This document shows positions 32,591 through 40,083 of a stretch of 48,571 nucleotides of DNA, piece by piece. The position numbers were made by a program, and so were the translations under genes. Every line of letters starts with the position of its first letter. Positions within the stretch are counted from its first letter, which is position 1. The stretch comes from a virus: IMG/VR virus record IMGVR_UViG_3300007640_000049, positions 1 to 48,571 of that record; one strand, written 5' to 3'. The notes beneath the pieces were generated by a model. That model was not told the origin of the DNA and did no database searches. It worked only from the letters and a program-made list of their open reading frames with translations.

Positions 32591-33226
32591 TCGGGACGAT
32601 ACGGTCATAGATCGCCATCTTGGCAGAACGGGTGCCTATGTGTAGACCGTCAGATTGATTACGGGGATACCGCGATTCGCATACTATTCTCCGTCTTGAA
32701 GAACTGGTTCGGATTGTCAGTGAGGAGTAACTCACCCCTCGATCATGGAATACAGTATCGATCATCCCGGATGAGTTCTCTACTCTATCCCCCCAATAAA
32801 AAAAGTTTTTTTCCTACCCACCCAGAAGTACTAGTGGCAGGAAGGGAGGGAAAATCTATAGGGGAACGGCGTCGAGGAGGATTCGCATAAACGTCCCTAT
32901 GGGCAAATCACTTTTCTAAGGCCCTCCTTGATAACGCCGATGGGGCTAAGTCCTTGTGCCGTAAGCACTTACGGATACTGCATACTTTTGTAGTCCCATC
33001 TCCTTATCCTCCTTACACTTACACCTTTTTCCTTTTAAACTGACTGACAGTCATAATGACCTACGGCTTACTACTCCTTTCAGTCGTAGAACGCTAGTTA
33101 AACTTCCGATGGACGGAAGTTGGTAATGGGCGGAGTGTTGCGTTTATTGCGGTTGCGTTGCAGATTAATGAAATGCCGTGTTTTACCGTGTAAAACGTCA
33201 ATTAGCGTTGCATAGAGTGTTGCGTT
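32591..33226. other. Non-coding divergent control region
   Basis: No supported gene on either strand. It contains a perfect hairpin CCGTAAG/CTTACGG with a two-base loop (32959-32974), AACTTCCG/CGGAAGTT (33101-33121), GTTTTAC/GTAAAAC (33180-33196), ACGGTC/GACCGT arms (about 32600-32650) and two short reading frames on the minus strand. One of these, 32946-32999 (17 codons), has an unusually strong AAGGAGGATAAGGAG ribosome site. The region separates the minus-strand early block from the plus-strand replication block and probably holds promoters for both and possibly an origin. Confidence 0.6.
33133..33226 (+). repeat. GTTGCGTT-type direct repeats upstream of endonuclease VII gene
   Basis: GAGTGTTGCGTT occurs exactly at 33133-33144 and 33215-33226, the latter touching the start codon; GTTGCGTTG at 33152-33160 and AGCGTTGCAT at 33204-33213 are related half-copies. 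The spacing and copy number look like operators or iterons for a phage regulator or initiator. Confidence 0.6.
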
Positions 33227-33547
33227 ATGCAGTACAAGTTGAAGTATATTTGTAGGAAGTACGGTTTAGACCAGACCGAGGCAGAGACTTTGACAGGGAT
33301 ATCCAAGTGTCAGATCTGCGAAGTGGATCTGGACTGGACCGGGGATAAGAATAAAATCCCCGGATGTATAGACCATGACCATAAAACTGGTATAGTTAGA
33401 GGAGTCCTTTGCCCAAAGTGTAACTCCGCCTTGGGCCTATTGATGGACTCAGACAGTCTGGCTTACAAAGCCTACAAGTATCTGTCAAAGAGGAAGAGAC
33501 TGAGGTCTACAAGAGAACTTTTCCTAAAGGACTACTGGAGAGACTAA
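33227..33547 (+). CDS. Recombination endonuclease VII-like (HNH) nuclease
   Basis: 106 residues. Two Cys pairs (CQIC and CPKC) surround CIDHDHKTGIVRGVLC, the HNH/endonuclease VII signature: DHDH.TG..RG.LC..CN..LG. Endonuclease VII resolves branched DNA (Holliday junctions, Y structures) and is used in phage packaging and recombination. The 106 residues are about two thirds the size of T4 gp49, so this is a minimal nuclease form. Start ATG 33227 directly abuts the second repeat and has no typical Shine-Dalgarno, suggesting regulated or leader-dependent translation. Confidence 0.85.
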   Translation: MQYKLKYICRKYGLDQTEAETLTGISKCQICEVDLDWTGDKNKIPGCIDHDHKTGIVRGVLCPKCNSALGLLMDSDSLAYKAYKYLSKRKRLRSTRELFLKDYWRD

Positions 33548-33641
33548 CGGAAGGGGTAGCCAGAAGATCGGCTCCCAGGGGTATTACCATACCTTAATAG
33601 AACTGCACTTTTTAACAGGTATAGGAACGGGAGGAAGTCCC

Positions 33642-33989
33642 ATGAAAACAAGGGTGAGAGAGACTATAAACCCCCGCTATAAGGCTCCGATCCGCCCAAC
33701 CGGGGGGACAAAGGTAATTAACCACAATTTGTCACCCGAAAGCGGGGATTTTAGATCGGAGTCTAGGGCTGACTTTTGCTGGGACAAGCTTCGATTAATT
33801 CTTCGATATCTCAATTACGGGAGTCTTTCCTGTGATGATCTCGATGACTACAATTGGGCCTGCTTGACCGCAGCGAAGATGGAGCTTTGCAGCCTGTCAT
33901 ATGTGTCTTGGGCTGAAGGGGGTCAGCATCCAACAGAGGAAGAGACGTTTTACGTCTTGAATCAGGCAGAGGGGTTGATAGGAACATAG
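33642..33989 (+). CDS. Hypothetical protein, 115 aa
   Basis: ATG 33642 with GGGAGG upstream. N-terminal 40 residues are basic/Pro-rich (INPRYKAPIRPTGG), the rest is helical with several Cys. It lies 10 bases before the polymerase-like gene, so it may act with it. No family recognised. Confidence 0.5.
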   Translation: MKTRVRETINPRYKAPIRPTGGTKVINHNLSPESGDFRSESRADFCWDKLRLILRYLNYGSLSCDDLDDYNWACLTAAKMELCSLSYVSWAEGGQHPTEEETFYVLNQAEGLIGT

Positions 33990-33998
33990 GAGAGGTAG

Positions 33999-35324
33999 AT
34001 GGACTACGCAGAAGCGCCAAAGGAAATTCTTTTACCAGTACCAATCGGATTCGGATCTCACACGGCAAGGGTTAAGACAAAGAAGCGGGACAAGATGGCG
34101 TGGCTAGCCTCTCTTGTTTTTACGCGCGAATGCGCCATTAAGGCGGAATGGATCAAGATCAGCTATCAAAGGTTGTCCAAAGTCCTTGGCACTAGGTATG
34201 CCAAGGAAATAATCCAGCGGTCGATAGACTCTAAGATCATCATTCGGAACGAATTCTTTAAAAAGGGCCTGACCAGTTTTGGCTATCGCATCCACGACTG
34301 CTTGAAGGATCGTGGGGTGACGGAATACAGGGTAGAGGATCGGGTGTTCCTCAATCGACTGCGTCAGGTTTGGCTTGAGAATGAGCAAGCTAGGCGTGGG
34401 ACTTGGCATCCAATCCACTTTGAAATGCATCAGCGTCTTCAGAGGTTCGATATTGACGAAGCAAGGGCAAACGAGGCAGCGTCTAGCTGCATCCCATCTG
34501 ATGTGGATTTTGATTCGTCCTACAACAGCCAGCTAATTGCAATCAGAAGGCTTAAGGCGAAGGATGATTGCATTCCTTTGAAGGTTGGAACGACAGGTAG
34601 GGTCTACACTCCTATCTGCAATATGAAGAAACTAGTCCGGTATCACCTCAAAGCGGATGGTGAACGGGTTACGGGCTTTGACATCAAGGCATCACAGCCC
34701 ACATTCTTTGGAATGCTTCTGAAGTTTATGTACAACCCAGAGAAAAGTTTCCTTTCTGAGCCTGATGTCCTTGAAAGGGCAAAAGACTACGGGGTTAAAA
34801 TACCATCAATCCCAATTGGATTTTGCAGCAATCATGAAGTCAGCAAGTACACAGAGCTAATAGCCAGTCACGATATCTACGATTACTTGGTGGATGAATA
34901 TCGAGACATGTTTTATTACAGCATGTCTAGAGATGACATGAAGACATCGTTGCTCAGAGATGTATTTGCCAAGAAAGGGCAGTACGACTCTGGGGTAGAG
35001 ACTGTATTTAGGAATGCCTTCCCCACGGTCTACCGCTGCATAAAGGAAATCAACAAGGGCAACTACACAAACTTGATTAGGCTATTGCAGTTTGTAGAGT
35101 CAGAGGTGGTGATCCACAGGGTATTCTCAAATCTACTAAAGATAAGCTCTAGTCCATTTGCCGTGCTTCATGATTCAATCTATGCAAAACGCAGTGACGC
35201 ATCGCTCGTCGTTGACTGTTTCAGGCAGGTAGCTTCTGATATAGGAATTGGAATAAGGATTGATCAGGAGTCGTTTAGTTCGAGAGTTAGCACTCTTGAT
35301 TCGACCTCGATATGTAGAGCGTAA
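33999..35324 (+). CDS. Compact polymerase-like replication protein with winged-helix front
   Basis: 441 residues. Residues about 52-100 (ISYQRLSKVLGTRYAKEIIQ, then GLTSFGYRI) read as a winged helix. The C-terminal half carries, in order, three motifs of the Pol I/T7-RNA-polymerase fold: motif A GFDIKASQPTFFGML (Asp228), motif B R311-x3-K315-x7-F323 matching the O-helix pattern R-x3-K-x7-Y, and motif C VLHDSIYA (His391-Asp392). There is no 3'-5' exonuclease and no extended thumb. HDS in motif C and the 83-residue A-to-B spacing are closer to T7 RNA polymerase than to Pol I. Likely a DNA/RNA polymerase, primase-polymerase or initiator; strand choice cannot be told from sequence. Endonuclease VII, nuclease and SSB genes flank it. 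Confidence 0.65.
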   Translation: MDYAEAPKEILLPVPIGFGSHTARVKTKKRDKMAWLASLVFTRECAIKAEWIKISYQRLSKVLGTRYAKEIIQRSIDSKIIIRNEFFKKGLTSFGYRIHDCLKDRGVTEYRVEDRVFLNRLRQVWLENEQARRGTWHPIHFEMHQRLQRFDIDEARANEAASSCIPSDVDFDSSYNSQLIAIRRLKAKDDCIPLKVGTTGRVYTPICNMKKLVRYHLKADGERVTGFDIKASQPTFFGMLLKFMYNPEKSFLSEPDVLERAKDYGVKIPSIPIGFCSNHEVSKYTELIASHDIYDYLVDEYRDMFYYSMSRDDMKTSLLRDVFAKKGQYDSGVETVFRNAFPTVYRCIKEINKGNYTNLIRLLQFVESEVVIHRVFSNLLKISSSPFAVLHDSIYAKRSDASLVVDCFRQVASDIGIGIRIDQESFSSRVSTLDSTSICRA

Positions 35325-35340
35325 CCACATGGAGGATGTA

Positions 35341-35829
35341 GTGGCAAAGAGAAAGAAGCCAATGTGCTTTGATCTAATTACGATCAATTTCTTGACAGGA
35401 CTTGGCATCAAGTCAGATATTGTTGAGAGGCGTGTTGCAGCCAGACTGACCAAAGATCTGTTTGGGTTTGGAGATATTTTTGGCTTTGACATGAATGGCA
35501 ATTGTTATATTGTTCAGCATACCTCCAGAAAAAACCTTGGCACTAGAATTAAAAAGATAGTTGCTAATGAGACGGCCAAGAATTGGCTTGAGGCATCAGA
35601 CAAAAATTTAATATGGGCTCTTGGCTGGTATCAATCAAATGGAGATTGGACGGCTAAGGTAGTATCGGTCAACTTAGGAGATTTTCCGGATGCAGATTCT
35701 TTTGAACCTATTCAAGACACTAAAAGTAATTCCTCCCGGCGCTCTTGTGGAGATCTGGGCAAAGATGCAGGCATTTGCCGCAACGGACTCTGTGGAAGAG
35801 AAGGCGGAAATTGCAGCAAAGATTGCTGA
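35341..35829 (+). CDS. PDDEXK-like nuclease/resolvase
   Basis: 162 residues from GTG 35341, which has GGAGG six bases upstream; the ATG 12 bases before it has no ribosome site. The core TKDLFGFGDIFGFDM, then YIVQHTSRKN, LGTRIKKI and a Trp-rich end follow the pattern of small phage restriction-like/Holliday-junction-resolvase nucleases (D......G....Q.T...n...R..Ki). Metal-dependent DNA cleavage is inferred. The C-terminal 46 residues overlap another gene in a second frame and look less constrained. Neighbouring polymerase-like gene suggests a replication/recombination role. Confidence 0.65.
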   Translation: MAKRKKPMCFDLITINFLTGLGIKSDIVERRVAARLTKDLFGFGDIFGFDMNGNCYIVQHTSRKNLGTRIKKIVANETAKNWLEASDKNLIWALGWYQSNGDWTAKVVSVNLGDFPDADSFEPIQDTKSNSSRRSCGDLGKDAGICRNGLCGREGGNCSKDC

Positions 35830-36040
35830 TGTCTTGGCGGATGCCACTGACACTACATTGGATGATGAGATTGCTCAGTTTATCCTGCGACTTCTGGACG
35901 ATCCGTTTGTAGAAAAAATGTTTGATGAGTTCTTTGACGAGGAAGACTCGGAAGAGTCTGAGGAAGAGAATGAGGAACAAGAGGAAGACGGAAATGATTT
36001 TCCGGTACTTGACTCTGAGGGAGAAGAGGAAGAAGATTAG
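35690..36040 (+). CDS. Acidic protein overlapping the nuclease gene, 116 aa
   Basis: ATG 35690 with GGAG nine bases upstream and a frame +1 to the nuclease, whose last 140 bases it covers. The first 80 residues are helical and mildly hydrophobic (ALVEIWAKMQAFAATDSVEE); the last 30 are nearly pure Glu/Asp. Such acidic tails are found in phage DNA mimics and in proteins that interact with SSB-like partners. It precedes a strong terminator. No family recognised. Confidence 0.55.
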   Translation: MQILLNLFKTLKVIPPGALVEIWAKMQAFAATDSVEEKAEIAAKIADVLADATDTTLDDEIAQFILRLLDDPFVEKMFDEFFDEEDSEESEEENEEQEEDGNDFPVLDSEGEEEED

Positions 36041-36087
36041 TTGTTCATTATTAGTGTTCTCGTTGTGATTGCGAGTTCAACGATTTT

Positions 36088-36127
36088 AGGGGTGGTGGCA
36101 GTCCAACCACCACCCCTATCTTATTTT
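36088..36127 (+). terminator. Rho-independent terminator before ssb
   Basis: AGGGGTGGTGG (36088-36098) pairs perfectly with CCACCACCCCT (36107-36117) around an eight-base loop, followed by ATCTTATTTT. Separates the replication genes from the SSB-packaging unit. Confidence 0.8.
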
Positions 36128-36138
36128 AAGAGGGTTTT

Positions 36139-36474
36139 ATGTCTTACAATCGAGTTGTAATTGTCGGGAACGCTGTTCGAGATCCAGAGTTGAAAACTGT
36201 TGGATCAAATGAAACAAGCCTCTGCGAGCTTGCCTTTGCCGTTAATGAAAGGCAAAAGGTTAACGGCGAGTGGGAAAAGAAGACAACTTTTCTAGATGTT
36301 ACGTTCTGGGGACGAACGGCGGAGATGGTTGGTCAGTATGTGGAAAAAGGAACACAGGTTCTTATTGAGGGTCGTCTTGACGTAGACAAGTGGGAGAAGG
36401 ATGGAAAGAAATTCTCCAAGGTCAAGGTCGTTGGCGACACTGTTCGCTTTGTAGGCGGAAGGAAAGATTCTTGA
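36139..36474 (+). CDS. ssb: Single-stranded DNA-binding protein
   Basis: 111 residues with OB-fold features: SYNRVVIVGNAVRDPELKTV at the start, KTTFLDVTFWGRTAE, and VLIEGRLDVDKWEKDGKKFS. It coats ssDNA during replication. Unlike bacterial SSB (about 170-180 residues with a DDDIPF-type tail) it ends directly after the OB fold in FVGGRKDS, so the usual protein-recruiting tail is missing. The stop overlaps the next start (TTGA). Confidence 0.9.
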   Translation: MSYNRVVIVGNAVRDPELKTVGSNETSLCELAFAVNERQKVNGEWEKKTTFLDVTFWGRTAEMVGQYVEKGTQVLIEGRLDVDKWEKDGKKFSKVKVVGDTVRFVGGRKDS

Positions 36475-36869
36475 GTTGGAACGAACAGAGAAGAGTGGGC
36501 AGGCGTGCAATGCGTGTTTGCCGAGTAGTATGCAAGTCGGTGGCGGACTGCGAGGGGAAAACACTAGAGTCAACAGAGGACTCCCTCCGTGTCTTACGGT
36601 CTGTAGTGTTGGGCGAGTTTGCCATTCGGCTTGTGTACTTCTTTTCAGATATATGGAAGATGAGTGTAGATCTTCCTTCATACAATAAAGTTAGTGCTGC
36701 ATTTTCTGTACTGCTCTGTTCTGCGCTGGAGAAGGACAAGGAGTCCGTCTTGCTTGTGGCAGAAGATCTACAGGATGTGGATGAGAAGTACGCTAGATGC
36801 TTGCGCTGGGTAATCGGAAACTATGCAGCTTTCTCGGATGAGGATGCAGATGAGGGATTCAATGAGTAA
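36471..36869 (+). CDS. Hypothetical helical protein, 132 aa
   Basis: TTG 36471 overlapping the SSB stop, with GGAAGGAAAG upstream. Helical, Cys-containing (MRVCRVVCKSVADCEGKTLE), with an acidic C-terminus (SDEDADEGFNE). Function unknown; the coupled start suggests co-production with SSB. Confidence 0.45.
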   Translation: MSWNEQRRVGRRAMRVCRVVCKSVADCEGKTLESTEDSLRVLRSVVLGEFAIRLVYFFSDIWKMSVDLPSYNKVSAAFSVLLCSALEKDKESVLLVAEDLQDVDEKYARCLRWVIGNYAAFSDEDADEGFNE

Positions 36870-37782
36870 CCAAGAGTTTATGCCAGAGACTGTTTTGTAT
36901 TCTTTGGCCCAGAAGGTTGATGCTGAATATAACAATTACATTGACTCTCCGAATGATGACCCTCCTAATTCTGATTATTGGGACGCTGTAACGGACTTCA
37001 TGGATGCTTGGCGTGGATTGTCTTCAAAGATTGATCCAGTGTTTAAAGCTATGAATCTTGACCTCGCGGTCCTTAAGTGGAATGAGCGACTTGTAGATTT
37101 TGATTCCAACGACAGTCCAGACCCTGTGCCTAATGGGGATTATTGGAACTGCCAGAAAGTTACCACTGATATCATTTTGAAGTGGCCTACGCTTCATTCA
37201 GTTTCTCTACAGCCCCCATCCGTGCAGTATTTGTACACCAATGGTCAGAGTGACATGGCTATTGCTGTTGCGTGGGGATTGGAAGATGTGGCGGATGTCA
37301 GGCGAGAGATGATGCAGCCCGGAAGTGTGATCAAGGATGACTATAAAAGTCCCAATGAAAGGGATCGGCTAGAGAAGAGGGCAATAGTTCAGAACTGGAT
37401 CGACAATGGACTGAACAAAATTCCAGAGGGCAAAGAGTTTACGGCTGAAGATGCTGGGGAGCCGGACTATATCCCTGGTGATGGCAATGTTCCAAATTCG
37501 GTTGAGGAATGTTATGCAGCCCAAATGGAGCCAAGATCGGCTTCTGCCATTACTGGAGTGCCGCTTGAGGATGTAATTGAGATCTACAATGCACTTGAAG
37601 GAATGGACTCTCAGGATGAGCCATTTGATGATGACAGTGATCTTGGAAAACACTTGCAACAACTGAGTTACGAAGAGTTGTTGATCAAGGCATCTGAGAT
37701 GAATATTGTGCTGAGAGGAAGAAAGCCCAATATTGATACTCTCCGTCGAAAGATTGTGGAGGCTAGCAGTATCAATGAATAA
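36862..37782 (+). CDS. Hypothetical protein with C-terminal SAP/HeH-like helix module, 306 aa
   Basis: Start at ATG 36862 with GAGG six bases upstream and overlapping the previous stop. A mostly helical protein. The C-terminus (SYEELLIKASEMNIVLRGRK, then a Thr-Leu-Arg-rich helix) has the SAP/HeH-like helix-extension-helix pattern, as in the giant portal extension. Such modules often bind DNA or capsid proteins. Its role is unknown. Confidence 0.5.
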   Translation: MSNQEFMPETVLYSLAQKVDAEYNNYIDSPNDDPPNSDYWDAVTDFMDAWRGLSSKIDPVFKAMNLDLAVLKWNERLVDFDSNDSPDPVPNGDYWNCQKVTTDIILKWPTLHSVSLQPPSVQYLYTNGQSDMAIAVAWGLEDVADVRREMMQPGSVIKDDYKSPNERDRLEKRAIVQNWIDNGLNKIPEGKEFTAEDAGEPDYIPGDGNVPNSVEECYAAQMEPRSASAITGVPLEDVIEIYNALEGMDSQDEPFDDDSDLGKHLQQLSYEELLIKASEMNIVLRGRKPNIDTLRRKIVEASSINE

Positions 37783-38122
37783 CCAAGACCTTCAAGATGC
37801 TCTTCAAGATCCGGAGATGAGGAAGAAGCTTGAGGAGTTTCTTAATAAGCAGATGCCTGATGAGTTTGGGATTGAGGCTGAAAGGAGTGATTGTTTTGTA
37901 TATGCTGAGCCAACTTCGGATAAAGATCTTGTCAAGGTTTTTTACGAAGGCGAATGGGCTACATACCAGATCATCAAAGAGTCCAAGAAGGGTTATATTG
38001 TTGACATGGGCATACCCGTATATGCTATTAAAAAAGGCTTTACTACATCTAACATAAGTAAAGAAGAGCTTATTAAGCTTGGGCTTCGCCATGGAAATAA
38101 GGAAAGTGATACAGGAGATTGA
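37775..38122 (+). CDS. Hypothetical protein, 115 aa
   Basis: Start at ATG 37775, overlapping the previous stop; GGAGG lies 12 bases upstream, a longer spacing than usual. Helical N-terminus (LQDALQDPEMRKKLEEFLNK), beta-type middle (KGYIVDMGIPVYAIKKGF). Function unknown. Confidence 0.45.
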   Translation: MNNQDLQDALQDPEMRKKLEEFLNKQMPDEFGIEAERSDCFVYAEPTSDKDLVKVFYEGEWATYQIIKESKKGYIVDMGIPVYAIKKGFTTSNISKEELIKLGLRHGNKESDTGD

Positions 38123-38627
38123 AACAAAATCTCTTAGCAAGAAAGAAGAAATACAGAGAAAGCGGCGGTGGCTTGAGGCATTTAACTCTACCAGATCGGT
38201 AGATGCAGCCTGCAAGATGACCGCCATTTCTTTTAACACTGTGTCTAAATGGTCGAGCGAAGACCCTGTCTTTGTTAAAGACTTTGATGAGATCAAGAAG
38301 GGTTTGCTGTTTGAAATAGAATCTGTGGCTTTTGATCAGGCTAGAGAGGGCAATGAAAAGCAGATACAGTTTCTCTTAAAGGCTTGGAATCCCGAAAAGT
38401 ACGGTAGCCAGTCAAGCATTAACCTGAACGTCAAAAAGGATATTGATGTTAGGTTTGCTGGAAGAGGGGTTGAAGAGGCTAGGCTTGAGCTTGCTGATCA
38501 GTTCATGCAGTTGATAAAAGAAACTCCGGGGGGAGATGACATTATCAATAGTATGAGAAACAAGGCTTTGATTGAGGGTGAGGTTGTAGATCATGCACGA
38601 CAGGACTCCGATGGAGTTGATGAATGA
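38091..38627 (+). CDS. terS: Terminase small subunit
   Basis: 178 residues from ATG 38091. Residues about 35-70 form a helix-turn-helix (VDAACKMTAISFNTVSKWSS), followed by the usual DPVFVKDFDEI, a long central helix region and KYGSQSSINL. Such proteins bind the packaging site on concatemer DNA and load the large subunit. The C-terminus overlaps the large subunit start by 35 bases, the usual arrangement. Confidence 0.75.
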   Translation: MEIRKVIQEIETKSLSKKEEIQRKRRWLEAFNSTRSVDAACKMTAISFNTVSKWSSEDPVFVKDFDEIKKGLLFEIESVAFDQAREGNEKQIQFLLKAWNPEKYGSQSSINLNVKKDIDVRFAGRGVEEARLELADQFMQLIKETPGGDDIINSMRNKALIEGEVVDHARQDSDGVDE

Positions 38628-40083
38628 GTACGGTCGGTCGATGGATCGCATGTACTTTACCTACAAGCCAAGGGCAGATCAGCCTGACAGGTTTGACGAG
38701 CAGTCGGCTTTCTACAACAGCAAGCACAAAGGCGTGACGTTCATTCTTGGTGGTAATGGATCTGGCACTACCACTACAGCATTGGCAAAAGCGGTCAAGT
38801 TTCTACTTAGAGATCAACCACCACCGAGACCTGCTACACCCTTCTGGTTTGTATCGGAAGGGTATCCGATGGTCATGGACGTTGTGTGGAACGAGAAGCT
38901 GTTTGGAAGAGGTTTGTTGCCAAAGGAAGAGATACAGTGGGACAAGATTGATTGGTACAAGCCGAATCAGAACTGGCCCTTTCGTGTTCCGCTTAAGCCT
39001 TGGCCTGGGGAAAACCCTGACAACTATTGGATCTTAGAATTTAAAAGTTACGAGCAAGGTCGCTCTAAGATGCAAGCTTCTTCCGTTGGTGGCTTTGTTT
39101 TTGTAGAGCAGTGTCCGTTCGAGCTAATTACGGAATCTATTGCTCGATGCCGAGATTACAATTTCCCCGGAGCGAAAATTGCTGAGTTTACTCCTATTGA
39201 TCCTGTTCTTTCTCAGCCGCTTGAAGACATGTTGATTAACGATTCATTGCCTGAAGACTGGGCTGTTTATAGGTGTAATACAGAATGTGCCATGGAGGCT
39301 GGGCATGTTTCAAGAGATTGGTACAACGAGTTCTTTGGGATGGTTTCGCCTGAAATGCGGGATGTCCGAAAGATCGGAGCATTCGCTTCTTATGAGGGAC
39401 TGATTTATCCGACATTCAACACTAGGCTCCATACAGATACAGATGTCATGTCCATGTTGGTTCCGGGTGTTAGGCACTACAGGGCAATTGACTGGGGGTC
39501 TGGGCCTGATAATGCAATGGTTTGCTTGTGGGCGGCGAAGGATGGAGTCGGTACTTGGTATGTGTATGACGAGTATTATAGCACGGACCAAAATATGAAT
39601 TATGCAGATCATGCATCGGAGATTATGAGCATGCATGACTGGAGTGATTCAATGTATTACTGCCAAACGTATGTAGATCCTGCGAGTCCGGGTTTGGCTA
39701 GGCTGTTTACGGACATGGGGATATACACATCGTCCGCACTAAATTCTGTGATTGAAGGCATCGAGGCTGTTAGAGTTCAGTTAACTCTTAAGCATGGTGA
39801 ATCGCAGATTGTCATTGATAAAGATAGATGTCCGAATCTCGTTAGAGAGCTTCAGACTTATAGGTGGGAACGTGCTAGGAACTCTAGGTTAAATCCGAAA
39901 GATGCAGCGCCGAGACCTTTGAAAAAAGATGACCATGCGTGTGATGCTTTGAGGTATCTTATATTCACCAATCAACAATCAGCCAGATACGATGGTATAA
40001 GCACAAAGAGGGTTGTGCCTAAGAACAAGCGGCGTTTTCTTAACACAACGGACATGGAGAAGGGCAATGGCTACTCAGGATGA
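38593..40083 (+). CDS. terL: Terminase large subunit
   Basis: 496 residues, start ATG 38593 with GAGG nine bases upstream. ATPase half: FILGGNGSGTTTTALAKAV has GGNGSGTT where a classical Walker A has Lys, and VGGFVFVEQCPFELITE carries Glu-Gln in place of the Asp-Glu of a standard Walker B. Nuclease half: YRAIDWGSGPDNAM, TYVDPASPGLARLF and DDHACDALRYL supply the acidic residues of the RNase-H-like nuclease. Packages DNA through the portal and cuts headfuls. Both ATPase motifs depart from the norm in the same way, and I recall related terminases of this type, so it is a variant family and not necessarily inactive. Confidence 0.85.
   Translation: MHDRTPMELMNEYGRSMDRMYFTYKPRADQPDRFDEQSAFYNSKHKGVTFILGGNGSGTTTTALAKAVKFLLRDQPPPRPATPFWFVSEGYPMVMDVVWNEKLFGRGLLPKEEIQWDKIDWYKPNQNWPFRVPLKPWPGENPDNYWILEFKSYEQGRSKMQASSVGGFVFVEQCPFELITESIARCRDYNFPGAKIAEFTPIDPVLSQPLEDMLINDSLPEDWAVYRCNTECAMEAGHVSRDWYNEFFGMVSPEMRDVRKIGAFASYEGLIYPTFNTRLHTDTDVMSMLVPGVRHYRAIDWGSGPDNAMVCLWAAKDGVGTWYVYDEYYSTDQNMNYADHASEIMSMHDWSDSMYYCQTYVDPASPGLARLFTDMGIYTSSALNSVIEGIEAVRVQLTLKHGESQIVIDKDRCPNLVRELQTYRWERARNSRLNPKDAAPRPLKKDDHACDALRYLIFTNQQSARYDGISTKRVVPKNKRRFLNTTDMEKGNGYSG

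Noticed and set aside
32798-32812. A7-G-T7 run as a terminator
   Set aside because: An AT-only hairpin with one-base loop would not be stable; more likely an AT-rich promoter or bend.
32366-32890. Short frames on both strands in the gene-free region (60-101 codons)
   Set aside because: No ribosome sites, mutual overlap, and they cover the stems of the structured RNA.
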